This document shows, piece after piece, positions 42,341 to 51,021 of a stretch of DNA of 53,411 bases. This stretch comes from UBA12068 sp038318455 (GTDB lineage: Bacteria; Patescibacteriota; Minisyncoccia; Moranbacterales; GWC2-37-73), in contig JBBQCF010000001.1 in NCBI GenBank assembly GCA_038318455.1, positions 1-53,411 of the forward strand. The letters run 5' to 3'. The first letter of the stretch is position 1. Each line of letters starts with the position of its first letter. The notes beneath the pieces were generated by a model, which saw only the letters and a list, made by a program, of their open reading frames with translations, was not told where the DNA came from and did no database searches. The position numbers were made by a program, and so were the translations under genes.

Positions 42341-43243
42341 TTACTTTTTATATTTTATTGTCAATTCATATCCAGTCACCAAAAGTGCACTCGCGATAAA
42401 AATTGAGGAATAAGTTCCAAAACCAACTCCAACCAAAAGTGCCAATGCGAAATATTTAATAGCAGTTCCTCCGAAAAGATAGATGGCCAGCAATGTTATG
42501 ACCACAGTAAGCGATGTATTAATTGAACGTACCAATGTTTCATTCAAACTTTGATTAACAACTTCGGGAAATGGAACCTTGTTTGAACTTCTAAGTAAAT
42601 TCTCGCGAGTCCTGTCATAAACAACAATGGTATCATGCACGGAGAATCCAAGAATTGTCAGTAAAGCAGCAATAAAAGGAATGCCAATTTCTATTCCATA
42701 AAAATGTCCTAGCAAGGAAAAAACACCTGTCGTAATCAATATATCATGAGCAAGCGCAACCACAGCGCCAATTCCATATTTCCAAGATTCAACTGGACGA
42801 GAAACCTTGCGAAAAGCCCAAGCGATATATGCCATGATTGCAAAAATTGCCAACAATAAGGCATTTACAGATTTTGATTTAAGTTCTCCCGAAACAGAAG
42901 AATTGAAAAAATCCACACTTGATTGAGTTGCATCTTGATATTTTGCATTAATTTTTTGCCAAACATCGATATTAGTCTTATCATCTTCAGAAGCATAGCG
43001 AACAACCATTGAATTATTTTCCAATCCTTGCAGTGTTAAACTTTTTAATTCCAAATCCTTAAGCACTTCATTAACTTCATCTTTAGCAGGAACTTGCTCT
43101 GCAAATTTCACCACCATGCGAGTTCCACCCGTGAAATCGATGTCATATTTAAGCCCCCAGACAAACAGACTTAAAATACTAAGAATCGTAATTATTCCGG
43201 AAAAAATGTAGGCGTATTTAGCTTTTCCAATGATATTTATCAT
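42341..43243 (-). CDS. secF: Protein translocase subunit SecF
   Basis: 300 aa with six membrane segments. The family signature KYDIDFTGGTR is near the start, and GIPFIAALLTILGFSVHDTIVVYDRTREN and SINTSLTVVITL mark the transport core. SecDF uses the proton gradient to pull exported proteins out of the SecYEG channel. The gene starts 4 bp after secD. No SD. Confidence 0.98.
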   Translation of the reverse strand: MINIIGKAKYAYIFSGIITILSILSLFVWGLKYDIDFTGGTRMVVKFAEQVPAKDEVNEVLKDLELKSLTLQGLENNSMVVRYASEDDKTNIDVWQKINAKYQDATQSSVDFFNSSVSGELKSKSVNALLLAIFAIMAYIAWAFRKVSRPVESWKYGIGAVVALAHDILITTGVFSLLGHFYGIEIGIPFIAALLTILGFSVHDTIVVYDRTRENLLRSSNKVPFPEVVNQSLNETLVRSINTSLTVVITLLAIYLFGGTAIKYFALALLVGVGFGTYSSIFIASALLVTGYELTIKYKK

Positions 43244-43247
43244 ATAT

Positions 43248-44924
43248 TTATTCTTTGATAGATTTTTTATTTACACCAACAAGCCACGTTCTTCCGTGAA
43301 TCCAATCACTGATAATAACCTTGAGCATTGTTCTGGTTATTACAACAGCTGTAAACATTGAAACCACCACACCGATAAACAAAGCTGCTGCAAAACCTTT
43401 CACGAAGCCTGTTCCCATTAAATATAGAATTCCAGCTGTCAGCAAAGAGGAGATGTTTCCATCTCTAATCGATGTCCAAGCACGTTTGAAGCCCTCTTCA
43501 AGAGAATTGGCAATTGTTCTTCCGCCTCTAATCTCCTCTTTAGTCCTTTCAAAAATAAGAATATTAGCATCAACAGCCATACCGATTGAAAGCACAAATC
43601 CAGCAATACCAGAAAGTGTCAACGTTATTCCAGTTAGTTTAAAAATAGCTACCATTAATACAGTATAGATAAGTAAGGCAATCGAGGCCACCAATCCTAA
43701 GAATCGATAAAAAATAAGCATGAAAACAACCACGGCAGCAAGGCCGATTGCTCCAGCCATTAAAATACTCTTTAATGAATCAGCACCAAGCGTTGCCTCC
43801 ACGCTTTGTTGGCCAACCAACGTCAGTGGCACTGGAAGCGCACCCTGATTGAGTCTGTCAGCGATATCCTTAGCCTCTTTGAAAGTATAACCACCAGTAA
43901 TGACTGCTTGACCGTTTGTTATTTCAACTTGCACAGTTGGTGCAATTTGGAGCTCCCCATCCAAGAAAATTGCAATTTGTTTTCCAAGATTTTTCTTTGT
44001 TAGATCAGCAAAAAGCTTAGTTCCCTCATCATCAAACTGAAGCGCAACTTCTGGCTCGCCCAATCCTTGTCCATTTGAATATTGTGCAGCAGCACTTTTC
44101 AAGTTCTTTCCCGTAAGTCCCGTAGCTTGATATTTGAATTGGTCATATTGATAAGGATCTTTTATTGCAAAAGCAATCATTGCAACATGAACTTTTCCCT
44201 CATTATCACCACTGCCATTTTCAACAAATTTTATTATAAAAAGACCACGATCAGTTTCTACCAGATCAGCATTAATCTCTCCCGATTTCAACTTACCGCC
44301 AAAAGCAACTTCATCAAATGCAGTGCCGTAATCGCTCGGTTTAGATATGAAACTCAAATCACCACCATTATCTTTTGATGCTGTGTCCTCACTATTATCC
44401 TTAGCTAATTGTGCAAAATCTCCACCTTTTTTAACTTCGTCTAGAATTTTTTGAGCCTTTTCTTTGGATTGAGTGTTCAGTTGATCAAACATCTGCTGAA
44501 TTTCTTGAGAAACTGGCCCTACCTCCTTAAATTCCAAAAGTGGAGCATCTTTTATTTTTGATTTAGCTTCTTCAATGTCCTTAATTCCTGGAAGTTCAAC
44601 CACGATTCGATTCTCATTTCCACTCTTTGAAACTTGCACCAACGGCTCACCAACACCAAAAGCATTTACGCGTCTCTCAATGACTGTTTGAGCTCCCTGC
44701 ATAGCCTCTGCCACTTTCGATACCTCTATATTAGAAACATCAGCCTTGTATTCCAAGTGAAATCCTCCTTGCAAATCAAGACCAAGATTAAGCTTGGCTT
44801 TGTTGAAAAAATTATAAGCAGCAGGAATTTTACTTACAACCTGCGGATATGAAAACAATCCGCAAACCACTGCTAATAAAACAATGCCTGCGAACTTTAA
44901 TTGTAATTTTTGCTTTATATTCAT
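43248..44924 (-). CDS. secD: Protein translocase subunit SecD with an inserted parvulin-like segment
   Basis: 558 aa. N-terminal membrane helix (about 11-28), GLDLQGGFHLEYK (48-60), periplasmic P1 parts RRVNAFGVGEPLVQ and ELPGIKD, and the C-terminal five-helix core (ITLTLSGIAGFVLSIGMAVDANILIFERTKEE). Residues about 150-235 insert a PpiC-like piece: KAQKILDEVKKGGDFAQLA, NGGDLSFI, AFDEVAF, KSGEINADLVETDRGLFIIKF. The usual catalytic His of parvulins is not seen. Operon with secF. Confidence 0.95.
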   Translation of the reverse strand: MNIKQKLQLKFAGIVLLAVVCGLFSYPQVVSKIPAAYNFFNKAKLNLGLDLQGGFHLEYKADVSNIEVSKVAEAMQGAQTVIERRVNAFGVGEPLVQVSKSGNENRIVVELPGIKDIEEAKSKIKDAPLLEFKEVGPVSQEIQQMFDQLNTQSKEKAQKILDEVKKGGDFAQLAKDNSEDTASKDNGGDLSFISKPSDYGTAFDEVAFGGKLKSGEINADLVETDRGLFIIKFVENGSGDNEGKVHVAMIAFAIKDPYQYDQFKYQATGLTGKNLKSAAAQYSNGQGLGEPEVALQFDDEGTKLFADLTKKNLGKQIAIFLDGELQIAPTVQVEITNGQAVITGGYTFKEAKDIADRLNQGALPVPLTLVGQQSVEATLGADSLKSILMAGAIGLAAVVVFMLIFYRFLGLVASIALLIYTVLMVAIFKLTGITLTLSGIAGFVLSIGMAVDANILIFERTKEEIRGGRTIANSLEEGFKRAWTSIRDGNISSLLTAGILYLMGTGFVKGFAAALFIGVVVSMFTAVVITRTMLKVIISDWIHGRTWLVGVNKKSIKE

Positions 44925-45050
44925 CCAGTAGTAGAAATTCGAATGGGCTTTGCCCGCAAAAATTTCGCTATATTATTTAATCTTGTTTTTATTTATTATT
45001 TACAATATTCCAATTAGTTATGATATTCTTTCAAATTCTCACTACTGGAT
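44923..45050. repeat. Palindromic element E3 at the secD start
   Basis: ATCCAGTAGT (44923-44932) pairs perfectly with ACTACTGGAT (45041-45050), and the pairing continues imperfectly for about ten more bases. A GGGC-TTT-GCCC hairpin lies inside. The left arm overlaps the secD ATG. Confidence 0.65.
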
Positions 45051-45099
45051 TCATGTTCTCCATTTTATAGTATAAAAAATAAAAACGCAATATTAAGGG

Positions 45100-45126
45100 A
45101 AATGGGTTCACGATGTGAACCCATTT
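45100..45126. other. Strong hairpin downstream of the 45138 gene
   Basis: Perfect 12-bp stem AAATGGGTTCAC/GTGAACCCATTT, 3-nt loop, but no real T run on either strand. It may terminate or stabilise the 45138 mRNA. Confidence 0.6.
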
Positions 45127-45137
45127 ATAAAACAATA

Positions 45138-45476
45138 CTATGTCTCAACTATTTCAGGGAAAAATGAGAGACATGATGGCACTGCTTGAACAACAAATCC
45201 AGTTTTTTCAAGACAAACGCATAAATCATTCATTCCGCTAGCCTGCGAACCTCCATGACCGCCAAAAACGAGAATAAAAGGTTTTTTTTCACTGCCAATT
45301 ATGCGCAGACTATTACTTCTTCTTGTAATAACAATCAATTTAGTTCTTGGAAGACTAATTTCATCCAAACATTGATTTATTTTGTCATTACAGTCTTCAA
45401 CACAAAAAGGCGTAAAAACAAAAAGACTTATAACGCCTTTGCCTTTTTTCTTTTTCTTGTCATCACACTTTGACAT
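45138..45476 (-). CDS. Small protein of unknown function with Cys residues
   Basis: 112 aa. ATG follows AAGGGAGG by a good distance. The sequence alternates strands and helices: VISLFVFTPFCVEDC, TKLIVITRRSN, KPFILVFGGHGGSQASG and TGFVVQAVPSC. It has six Cys, and a Gly/His-rich FGGHGGSQASG loop that could bind a ligand. No family recognised. Own promoter with an operator-like dyad (45525-45553). Confidence 0.68.
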   Translation of the reverse strand: MSKCDDKKKKKGKGVISLFVFTPFCVEDCNDKINQCLDEISLPRTKLIVITRRSNSLRIIGSEKKPFILVFGGHGGSQASGMNDLCVCLEKTGFVVQAVPSCLSFFPEIVET

Positions 45477-45524
45477 ACTACCTCCCTTTATTTTTGATTT
45501 GCATTAAGAACTACTCTTACAAAC

Positions 45525-45553
45525 AGCATAAAACAGAATATCTGTTTTGACAA
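45525..45553 (-). promoter_or_regulatory. Promoter with operator-like dyad for the 45138 gene
   Basis: Minus strand TTGTCA (45553-45548), 17 nt, TATGCT (45530-45525). The spacer is filled by the perfect dyad AAAACAGA-ATA-TCTGTTTT (45530-45548). Confidence 0.6.
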
Positions 45554-45573
45554 ATATTATAATATTAAGAATT

Positions 45574-46044
45574 TTAAATATTATTTTTCAATCCGAGTTT
45601 TTTGGCAACTTCTTTAATGATACCTTTTGAACCATCATTTATTAGGCGCGCATAAACTTCTTCAAATGTAAGCCATTCATAAGCTTTGTTTTCAAAATCA
45701 ATCCTGACTTCACCACTCTCCGTTTGAGCTGCATAGTACACTGCGTTTTTGAAAATATAAATCCCTTTATTTTGCAAAATTCGCTCTTTTTTTTCATTGC
45801 CCTTGGCAGTATAAAAATAGTGCACAGACTCACGAAAATCAGGCAGAATTTTAAGCTCACTAATACCAGTCTCTTCCAGAACTTCTCGCCTAAGTGTCTG
45901 CTCTTCAGTTTCGTCTTTTTCCATGTGACCCTTGGGGAAATCCCATTGCCAAGAGCGATATTGCACCAACAGAAACAATGTCTGGTCTTTCGTTTTTCGA
46001 TATATAACACAACCTACTGATTTTTCAAATGATAAATATTTCAT
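45574..46044 (-). CDS. Nudix hydrolase (Ap4A-hydrolase-like)
   Basis: 156 aa. A full Nudix box GX5EX7REVLEETGI (GHMEKDE...) follows WQWDFPKGH, the arrangement of bacterial/animal-type diadenosine tetraphosphate hydrolases. N-terminal SVGCVIYRK is the usual first strand. It probably hydrolyses Ap4A or another nucleoside diphosphate derivative; substrate not provable from sequence. No SD. Confidence 0.93.
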   Translation of the reverse strand: MKYLSFEKSVGCVIYRKTKDQTLFLLVQYRSWQWDFPKGHMEKDETEEQTLRREVLEETGISELKILPDFRESVHYFYTAKGNEKKERILQNKGIYIFKNAVYYAAQTESGEVRIDFENKAYEWLTFEEVYARLINDGSKGIIKEVAKKLGLKNNI

Positions 46045-46104
46045 CTTTTAATATTTTTGAGGATTACAAACATTTTTTATTTTCACAATGTCATTATACC
46101 ACTT

Positions 46105-46150
46105 AAAATGAAAAACTCCACAGCATTTAGCTTTGGAGTTCTTCATTTTT
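46105..46150 (-). terminator. Probable terminator of secA
   Basis: Stem AAAATGAA-AACTCCA / TGGAGTT-TTCATTTT (15 pairs, one mismatch), loop about 13 nt. A second, weaker hairpin CTTTGCG/CGCAAAG lies nearer the secA stop, at about 46192-46216. Confidence 0.65.
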
Positions 46151-46249
46151 TGTAAAAATTGCTATTAGCTTTTTTCACAAAAATATTTTACTCTTTGCGC
46201 ATTATTATGCCGCAAAGAATAATACAAAAAAATCAAATGTTTATTTCCT

Positions 46250-48898
46250 TTATATATCTTTCCCGCAACATTTTTTGTATTTTTTTCCAGAATTGCAAGG
46301 GCAAGGGTCATTTCGACCAATATTATCTTTATTTATAATGGTTTTTTGCACAGCAGGAGCGTTTCCACTGGCAGATTCCTCTTGAGCACCAGAGAATTGA
46401 GCAGCATTATCCTCGGCCCCATGAAATTGGATATTCTTAGGTGCTACTTGAACTTGCGCTTGAGGTGCTGCTGAAACCATTGAAATTTTGAAAATAGTTC
46501 TAACTGTCGTTGCGCGCATATTCTCCATTAAGTGCGAAAACATATGAAAAGCCTCTCGCTTATATTCAATAAGAGGATCGCGCTGTCCATAACCACGTAG
46601 GCCAATACCCTGACGTAAATAATCAATTTCATCCAAATGATTCATCCAAAGAGTGTCGATTGTTTGCAAAATGATTGCTTTTTCGATTTGTCTCATTGTC
46701 TCGACACCAATTTCTGTTTCTTTTTGAATATATGCCTCCTTGGCTTTGCCCATGACATATTCCAGCATAAGTGAAATTTTTTCAGCTGTATTTTTTGATT
46801 TATCATCCCTAATTTGCTCTAATTTCTTTTTGTCTTGCTCGGAAAATGCAAAGATATTTTGCAGTTCTGTAACAATTATCTCGATATCCCATTCATATTC
46901 CTCACCAGTACAATGCACTGAAATATTGCGCTCGATTTCTTCTTCCACATAATGCATAATTTCAGCCCTAACATCGCTAGCAGCCAAAATCTCTTTACGC
47001 TTCTTGTACACAACCTCGCGCTGTTTGTTCATCACATCATCATAATCAAGCACGTGCTTACGAGTATCAAAATTGTAGCCCTCAATTTTTGATTGAGCAC
47101 TTTCAATGGTGCGTGAAATGATGGCATTTTGAATTGGCTGATCTTCAGGTAGTCCAAGTGTATCCATCATATTCTTAAGTCTGTCTCCACCAAATCTGCG
47201 CATCAGCTCATCCTCCAAGGAAACATAGAACTGTGAAGCTCCCGGATCACCTTGACGACCAGCGCGACCTCTCAACTGATTGTCGATGCGACGAGCTTCA
47301 TGGCGTTCAGTTCCAATGATATATAGACCGCCAACTTCCCTGACACCTTCTCCTAATTTGATGTCAGTTCCTCGTCCTGCCATGTTGGTGGCAATCGTCA
47401 CTGCACCAAGTTGTCCAGCACCAGCAATAATAGCAGCTTCTCTTTCATGCTGTTTAGCATTAAGAACTTCGTGTTTGATTCCTTCTCGGGTTAAAAGCGC
47501 ACTCAAATATTCAGATTTTTCAATTGCGATTGTTCCCACCAAAAAAGGTTGTCCCGCCAAATGCGCTTCCTTGATCGTCTCAACAATAGCATCAAATTTT
47601 CCTTTTTCAGTTTTATATACAACATCAGCCAAATCTTTGCGAACCAAGATTTTATTCGTTGGGATTTCCATCACATCAATCTTATATACTTTTGAAAATT
47701 CTTCCGCGCTGGTCGAAGCTGTTCCAGTCATTCCAGCCAATTTAGCATACATACGAAAATAATTTTGAAATGTAATAGTGGCCAGCGTGCGAGATTCTTT
47801 TTGCACCTCCACATTCTCTTTAGCTTCAATTGCTTGATGAAGACCGTCACTATAGCGTCTTCCCTCCATGAGCCTTCCAGTAAAGTCATCCACAATGATA
47901 ACTTGTCCGTCCTTAACCACATATTCTTTATCAAGCTTAAACAGAACCTCGGCGCGCAGTGATTGCTCCAAGTGATGAACATAATTTATTTTTCCAAGCT
48001 CATAAATATTTCCGACTCCGAGATCTTTTTCAACTTTAGCAATTCCACTATCAGTCAATGTCACAGCTTTCATTTTTTCATCAACCTCAAAATCTTCCTT
48101 CTCAATAAGGCGTGGCACGATTCCAGCAAAACGTTGATACAATTTTGTTGATTCACTGTCGGGAGCAGAAATAATAAGAGGGGTACGAGCTTCATCAATC
48201 AAAATTGAATCAACTTCATCCACAATTGCATAATTCAATTCTCGCTGACTCATCTGCTCAAAACTTTGCACCATGTTGTCACGCAAATAATCAAAACCGA
48301 ATTCATTATTTGTTCCATAAGTAATGTCGGCATTATAAGCTTCTTTTCTTGAAATTGGTGACAGATTTTCCATCTCAACACTAACTTCATCAGTATCCAT
48401 AACCTGTGGTTCATAGATATATGAAACGTCGTGCATGATACAAGCAGTTGAAAGACCAAGTGCGTGATAAATTGAACCCATCCAATTACAATCACGCTTA
48501 GCCAAATAATCATTCACTGTCACCACATGCACACCTTTGCCAGAAACAGCATTGAGATAAATTGGCAAAGTTGAAGTCAAAGTTTTTCCTTCACCAGTTT
48601 TCATTTCTGTAATCTTTCCTTGATGCAGTGCGATTCCGCCCAACATCTGCACATCAAAATGACGTGTGCCATTGACGCGCTTGGCAACTTCTCTTACCAC
48701 AGCAAATGCTTCCGGCAAAATCTCATCTAATGTTTCACCTTTGCCAACTCTTTCCTTAAATTCCTTGGCTTTACTTTTCAAATCTTCATCGGCAAGCGCA
48801 ATCATTTTTTCTTCCCAAGAATTTATTTTTTCTACAATAGGCTTCAGCTTGTTTACCTCTTTTTCATTTGATCCGAAAATTTTACTGAATAATGTCAT
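46250..48898 (-). CDS. secA: Preprotein translocase ATPase SecA
   Basis: 882 aa. Motor domains with MKTGEGKT (Walker A), DEVDSILIDEART (Walker B), the preprotein cross-linking domain, GRGTDIKLG and the C-terminal zinc site CPCNSGKKYKKCC for SecB/ribosome contact. SecA drives proteins through SecYEG. The frame is open 52 codons further upstream through a palindromic element, but ATG 48898 (MTLFSKIFGS) matches the family start and is used here. No SD. Confidence 0.98.
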   Translation of the reverse strand: MTLFSKIFGSNEKEVNKLKPIVEKINSWEEKMIALADEDLKSKAKEFKERVGKGETLDEILPEAFAVVREVAKRVNGTRHFDVQMLGGIALHQGKITEMKTGEGKTLTSTLPIYLNAVSGKGVHVVTVNDYLAKRDCNWMGSIYHALGLSTACIMHDVSYIYEPQVMDTDEVSVEMENLSPISRKEAYNADITYGTNNEFGFDYLRDNMVQSFEQMSQRELNYAIVDEVDSILIDEARTPLIISAPDSESTKLYQRFAGIVPRLIEKEDFEVDEKMKAVTLTDSGIAKVEKDLGVGNIYELGKINYVHHLEQSLRAEVLFKLDKEYVVKDGQVIIVDDFTGRLMEGRRYSDGLHQAIEAKENVEVQKESRTLATITFQNYFRMYAKLAGMTGTASTSAEEFSKVYKIDVMEIPTNKILVRKDLADVVYKTEKGKFDAIVETIKEAHLAGQPFLVGTIAIEKSEYLSALLTREGIKHEVLNAKQHEREAAIIAGAGQLGAVTIATNMAGRGTDIKLGEGVREVGGLYIIGTERHEARRIDNQLRGRAGRQGDPGASQFYVSLEDELMRRFGGDRLKNMMDTLGLPEDQPIQNAIISRTIESAQSKIEGYNFDTRKHVLDYDDVMNKQREVVYKKRKEILAASDVRAEIMHYVEEEIERNISVHCTGEEYEWDIEIIVTELQNIFAFSEQDKKKLEQIRDDKSKNTAEKISLMLEYVMGKAKEAYIQKETEIGVETMRQIEKAIILQTIDTLWMNHLDEIDYLRQGIGLRGYGQRDPLIEYKREAFHMFSHLMENMRATTVRTIFKISMVSAAPQAQVQVAPKNIQFHGAEDNAAQFSGAQEESASGNAPAVQKTIINKDNIGRNDPCPCNSGKKYKKCCGKDI

Positions 48899-48972
48899 AA
48901 ATATAAGTTTTAAAGTTTTAAATTTTATCAAGCAATAGTCGTGCATATCTAACACTAATAATTCATACGCGT

Positions 48973-49089
48973 AATAACTTTCAGATATTTTCTTTTGTGG
49001 CCAATTAGTTGCGACAGCAACTCTTGAGCTTTTGAATATTATGTATTTATTCAAAAGCGTGCCAAAAAAGGAAGTATCTGAAAGTTATT
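48973..49089 (-). repeat. Structured palindromic element E2 upstream of secA
   Basis: Arms of 29 bp pair at 26 positions (aataactttcagata...). Inside are two hairpins: AGTTGC-GACA-GCAACT and GCTTTTGAAT...ATTCAAAAGC. It shares order and conserved words (GGCACG, ATATTCAAAA, GCTGTCGC, CAAAAGAAAATA on the minus strand) with E1 at dnaJ, and the same orientation. It accounts for much of the 370-bp space before secA; the rest holds the divergent promoter of the 49269 gene. Confidence 0.78.
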
Positions 49090-49171
49090 AAAATACCATC
49101 ACTTTATTTCTTCAATCATTCTACATCAAAAAAAACCCTACGTAAAGCGAAAATTTGCACATATAAAATAC

Positions 49172-49200
49172 TTGACAAAATGGTAAAAAAGGAGTATAAT
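49172..49200 (+). promoter_or_regulatory. Consensus promoter of the 49269 gene
   Basis: TTGACA (49172-49177), 17 nt, TATAAT (49195-49200). The leader has two hairpins: GTTACAG/CTGTAAC (about 49206-49229) and GCCTC-AAA-GAGGC (about 49240-49252). Confidence 0.9.
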
Positions 49201-49268
49201 AGATAGTTACAGTATTTTAGTGCTGTAACATATCCCATGCCTCAAAGAGGCACCAAAAGGAGTAGTTC

Positions 49269-49733
49269 ATGAAAAATTTAATGGTAGCAATTATGATGGC
49301 AGCGTTGTTTTCGGTTTTGGCTGCAGGATTAGCCTTGGCCGCTGAACCTTGCCCACCTGGCATGGCTTGTAGTGAAAACTATGAGATGAGAATTCCACAA
49401 ACTGCCAAGCAGCCCGTCATTAAAGACGGTGGCGACACAGCAGCAACAGTCGCTGCCTATCAAAAGGCAGTAGCCGAGGCTCGAGAGCGCGACCTCGACA
49501 AAACTGTCCTATACATCAAAACCTCCCAGACTGACACTTGTCTTTACTGGGAACTCGACCGCAAGGTTGATGAGTTGCTCATGAAAGACCCTACGGTCAT
49601 CATTGACCGCAAGGAATTTCTGGCACCAGCTTTTTCCATCGAAAAAATAAGTAGGTACGACGGAAAAAGTTACAACAAATGCACCGTCACGCTAGTGGTG
49701 CACTATCACAAAACAGGAGGTGACGAGAAATAA
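49269..49733 (+). CDS. Secreted protein of unknown function
   Basis: 154 aa. A clear signal peptide (about 1-24, ending LALAA). The mature part starts EPCPPGMAC and has four Cys, probably disulfide-bonded outside the cytoplasm, with a helical middle (AAYQKAVAEARERD) and a beta-like end. No family recognised. AAAGGAG before ATG. By eye the codons are more GC-rich than neighbours, which may mean recent acquisition or high expression. Confidence 0.75.
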   Translation: MKNLMVAIMMAALFSVLAAGLALAAEPCPPGMACSENYEMRIPQTAKQPVIKDGGDTAATVAAYQKAVAEARERDLDKTVLYIKTSQTDTCLYWELDRKVDELLMKDPTVIIDRKEFLAPAFSIEKISRYDGKSYNKCTVTLVVHYHKTGGDEK

Positions 49734-49756
49734 AAAAAGTAGCCAGCGAGCTACAC

Positions 49757-49787
49757 AAAAAGCGATTCAATTTGAATCGCTTTTTTT
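49757..49787 (+). terminator. Terminator of the 49269 gene
   Basis: Stem AAAAAGCGATTCA/TGAATCGCTTTTT, 3-4-nt loop, T run. Confidence 0.9.
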
Positions 49788-49808
49788 CATATCTTGAAGA
49801 AATTTAAA

Positions 49809-49836
49809 AAACCCGACATCGTTAGATGTCGGGTTT
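49809..49836 (-). terminator. Terminator of the 49856 lipoprotein gene
   Basis: Perfect 12-bp stem AAACCCGACATC/GATGTCGGGTTT, loop 4 nt, six T on the minus strand. Confidence 0.9.
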
Positions 49837-49855
49837 AGATTATTACAATATTCCC

Positions 49856-50671
49856 CTATTCTCCAGGGAATTTAACTACCACGCTTGCCAATCCAACTGG
49901 CTGATATGCAAATGTGATCTCACTCTCGCTGACTATAGCATTAAGCAATTGCGTGCTATCGATGCCGAGAGACTGTGTGATCGCCGCGCCAGAATTGTCT
50001 TTAATAGTGACAAAAACTTTTGGCGGCATTCCTGGGTAGATTTGCATGCCGGCAACGAAATGCAACGCACTTGTTGTGTCAACAAATGCCCAATAATCAG
50101 CATCTTGACACTGATCCCCAACAACATAATCCACTTGATAGCTCGCGCCATCTCCGTTGGATGATTTGTCAAAAGAACCAACCATTCCAGTGATGGCAAA
50201 ATTTACCAAAACTGGATTCATGTCCAGATTGACTGTCATGACAGCCTCTTTTTCCGCAGTGATCATTTTGGTATCACTGTATCCAGAAAAAAGTTCAATT
50301 CCATCACTGTCCATGCAGGACAGCGTAAACCAATAGGCACTGCCGGCTGGAAGATTTAATTCCGCCTTAAGTGCACCATCTACAACTGGAAAATCTTGCC
50401 TTGGCAAAGAGATTCCATCTTCAGTATAGGTCTCAATGCTCACAGCCCTAACCTTGGTCTTCTGTTTGGCCACCACATTGGCCATGGTCGCATTTAGCGT
50501 TCCGCCATGAACCGTCTTGGCTGCATCTTTGCTTGCAAATTGAATTGCAAACACAACTTTGCCAGTGCTGACATTTGCGCCCAATCCTGGATTTGGTGAG
50601 GAACCATTCGTTCCGCAACCAACCAAACCAACAAACAACATCATGGCCAATACAATCATCATCTTTTTCAT
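49856..50671 (-). CDS. Lipoprotein of unknown function
   Basis: 271 aa. Lipoprotein signal peptide with lipobox LVGC (Cys19). The mature part begins with a flexible Gly/Ser/Asn/Pro stretch, then a beta-rich domain (KVVFAIQFA, LPAGSAYWFTLSCMDSDGIELFSGYSD, VVGDQCQDADYWAFVD, ASVVVKFPGE) resembling secreted immunoglobulin-like or jelly-roll modules. Family not recognised. TTGGAGG before ATG, own promoter, strong terminator; codons look GC-richer than average, as in the 49269 gene. Confidence 0.78.
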   Translation of the reverse strand: MKKMMIVLAMMLFVGLVGCGTNGSSPNPGLGANVSTGKVVFAIQFASKDAAKTVHGGTLNATMANVVAKQKTKVRAVSIETYTEDGISLPRQDFPVVDGALKAELNLPAGSAYWFTLSCMDSDGIELFSGYSDTKMITAEKEAVMTVNLDMNPVLVNFAITGMVGSFDKSSNGDGASYQVDYVVGDQCQDADYWAFVDTTSALHFVAGMQIYPGMPPKVFVTIKDNSGAAITQSLGIDSTQLLNAIVSESEITFAYQPVGLASVVVKFPGE

Positions 50672-50702
50672 TTGCTACCTCCAAAAACTCTACCAAATTA
50701 AC

Positions 50703-50722
50703 CGAGGCCATACGGCCAGGGT
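50703..50722 (-). other. Leader hairpin of the 49856 lipoprotein gene
   Basis: CCGAGGCC-ATAC-GGCCAGGG forms a GC-rich stem in the leader, about 30 bp before the ATG. It could tune translation; no known riboswitch recognised. Confidence 0.45.
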
Positions 50723-50771
50723 GTGAATATTTTCTTGAATCGTTTTATTGTCAAAAAACTAATGACCTACA

Positions 50772-50800
50772 ATATTAGCATAAAAACAGCATTTTGTCAA
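50772..50800 (-). promoter_or_regulatory. Promoter of the 49856 lipoprotein gene
   Basis: Minus strand TTGACA (50800-50795), 17 nt, TAATAT (50777-50772); leader about 90 nt. Confidence 0.75.
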
Positions 50801-50837
50801 TGAGAAAATATCTACACTGTTTTTATGCTTCATATAA

Positions 50838-50874
50838 AGCAAAAAGTCCCAACATCATGAAGGGACTTTTTGCT
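50838..50874 (-). terminator. Terminator downstream of the 51022 gene
   Basis: Perfect 13-bp stem AGCAAAAAGTCCC/GGGACTTTTTGCT with 11-nt loop. It lies after the in-frame extension (50890-51021) rather than directly after the 51022 stop. Confidence 0.78.
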
Positions 50875-50889
50875 AAACTCGAGAAATGA

Positions 50890-51021
50890 CTATTTCACAC
50901 TATAATTCATGGAAACCTCCATGATTACTTCAGTTTGATCGTATGTCCCATTGGAAATGGGATTATTTTCATTATTGAAACTCACAGTGCTGTTATTATA
51001 ACCATAATTTCCTTTGCCAAA
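50890..51021 (-). pseudogene. In-frame coding-like extension after the 51022 stop
   Basis: Directly after the TAA at 51022-51024 the same frame stays open for 43 residues (FGKGNYGYNNSTVSF... to ...MNYSVK) and ends in TAG at 50890. The sequence is Asn/Tyr/Ser-rich and beta-like, unlike spacer DNA here. It could be the lost end of the upstream protein after a nonsense mutation. No SD or start codon near it. Confidence 0.5.

Noticed and set aside
48899..49054. 52-codon N-terminal extension of SecA
   Set aside because: It would be translated from a palindromic element; the conserved SecA start MTLFSKIFGS lies at 48898.
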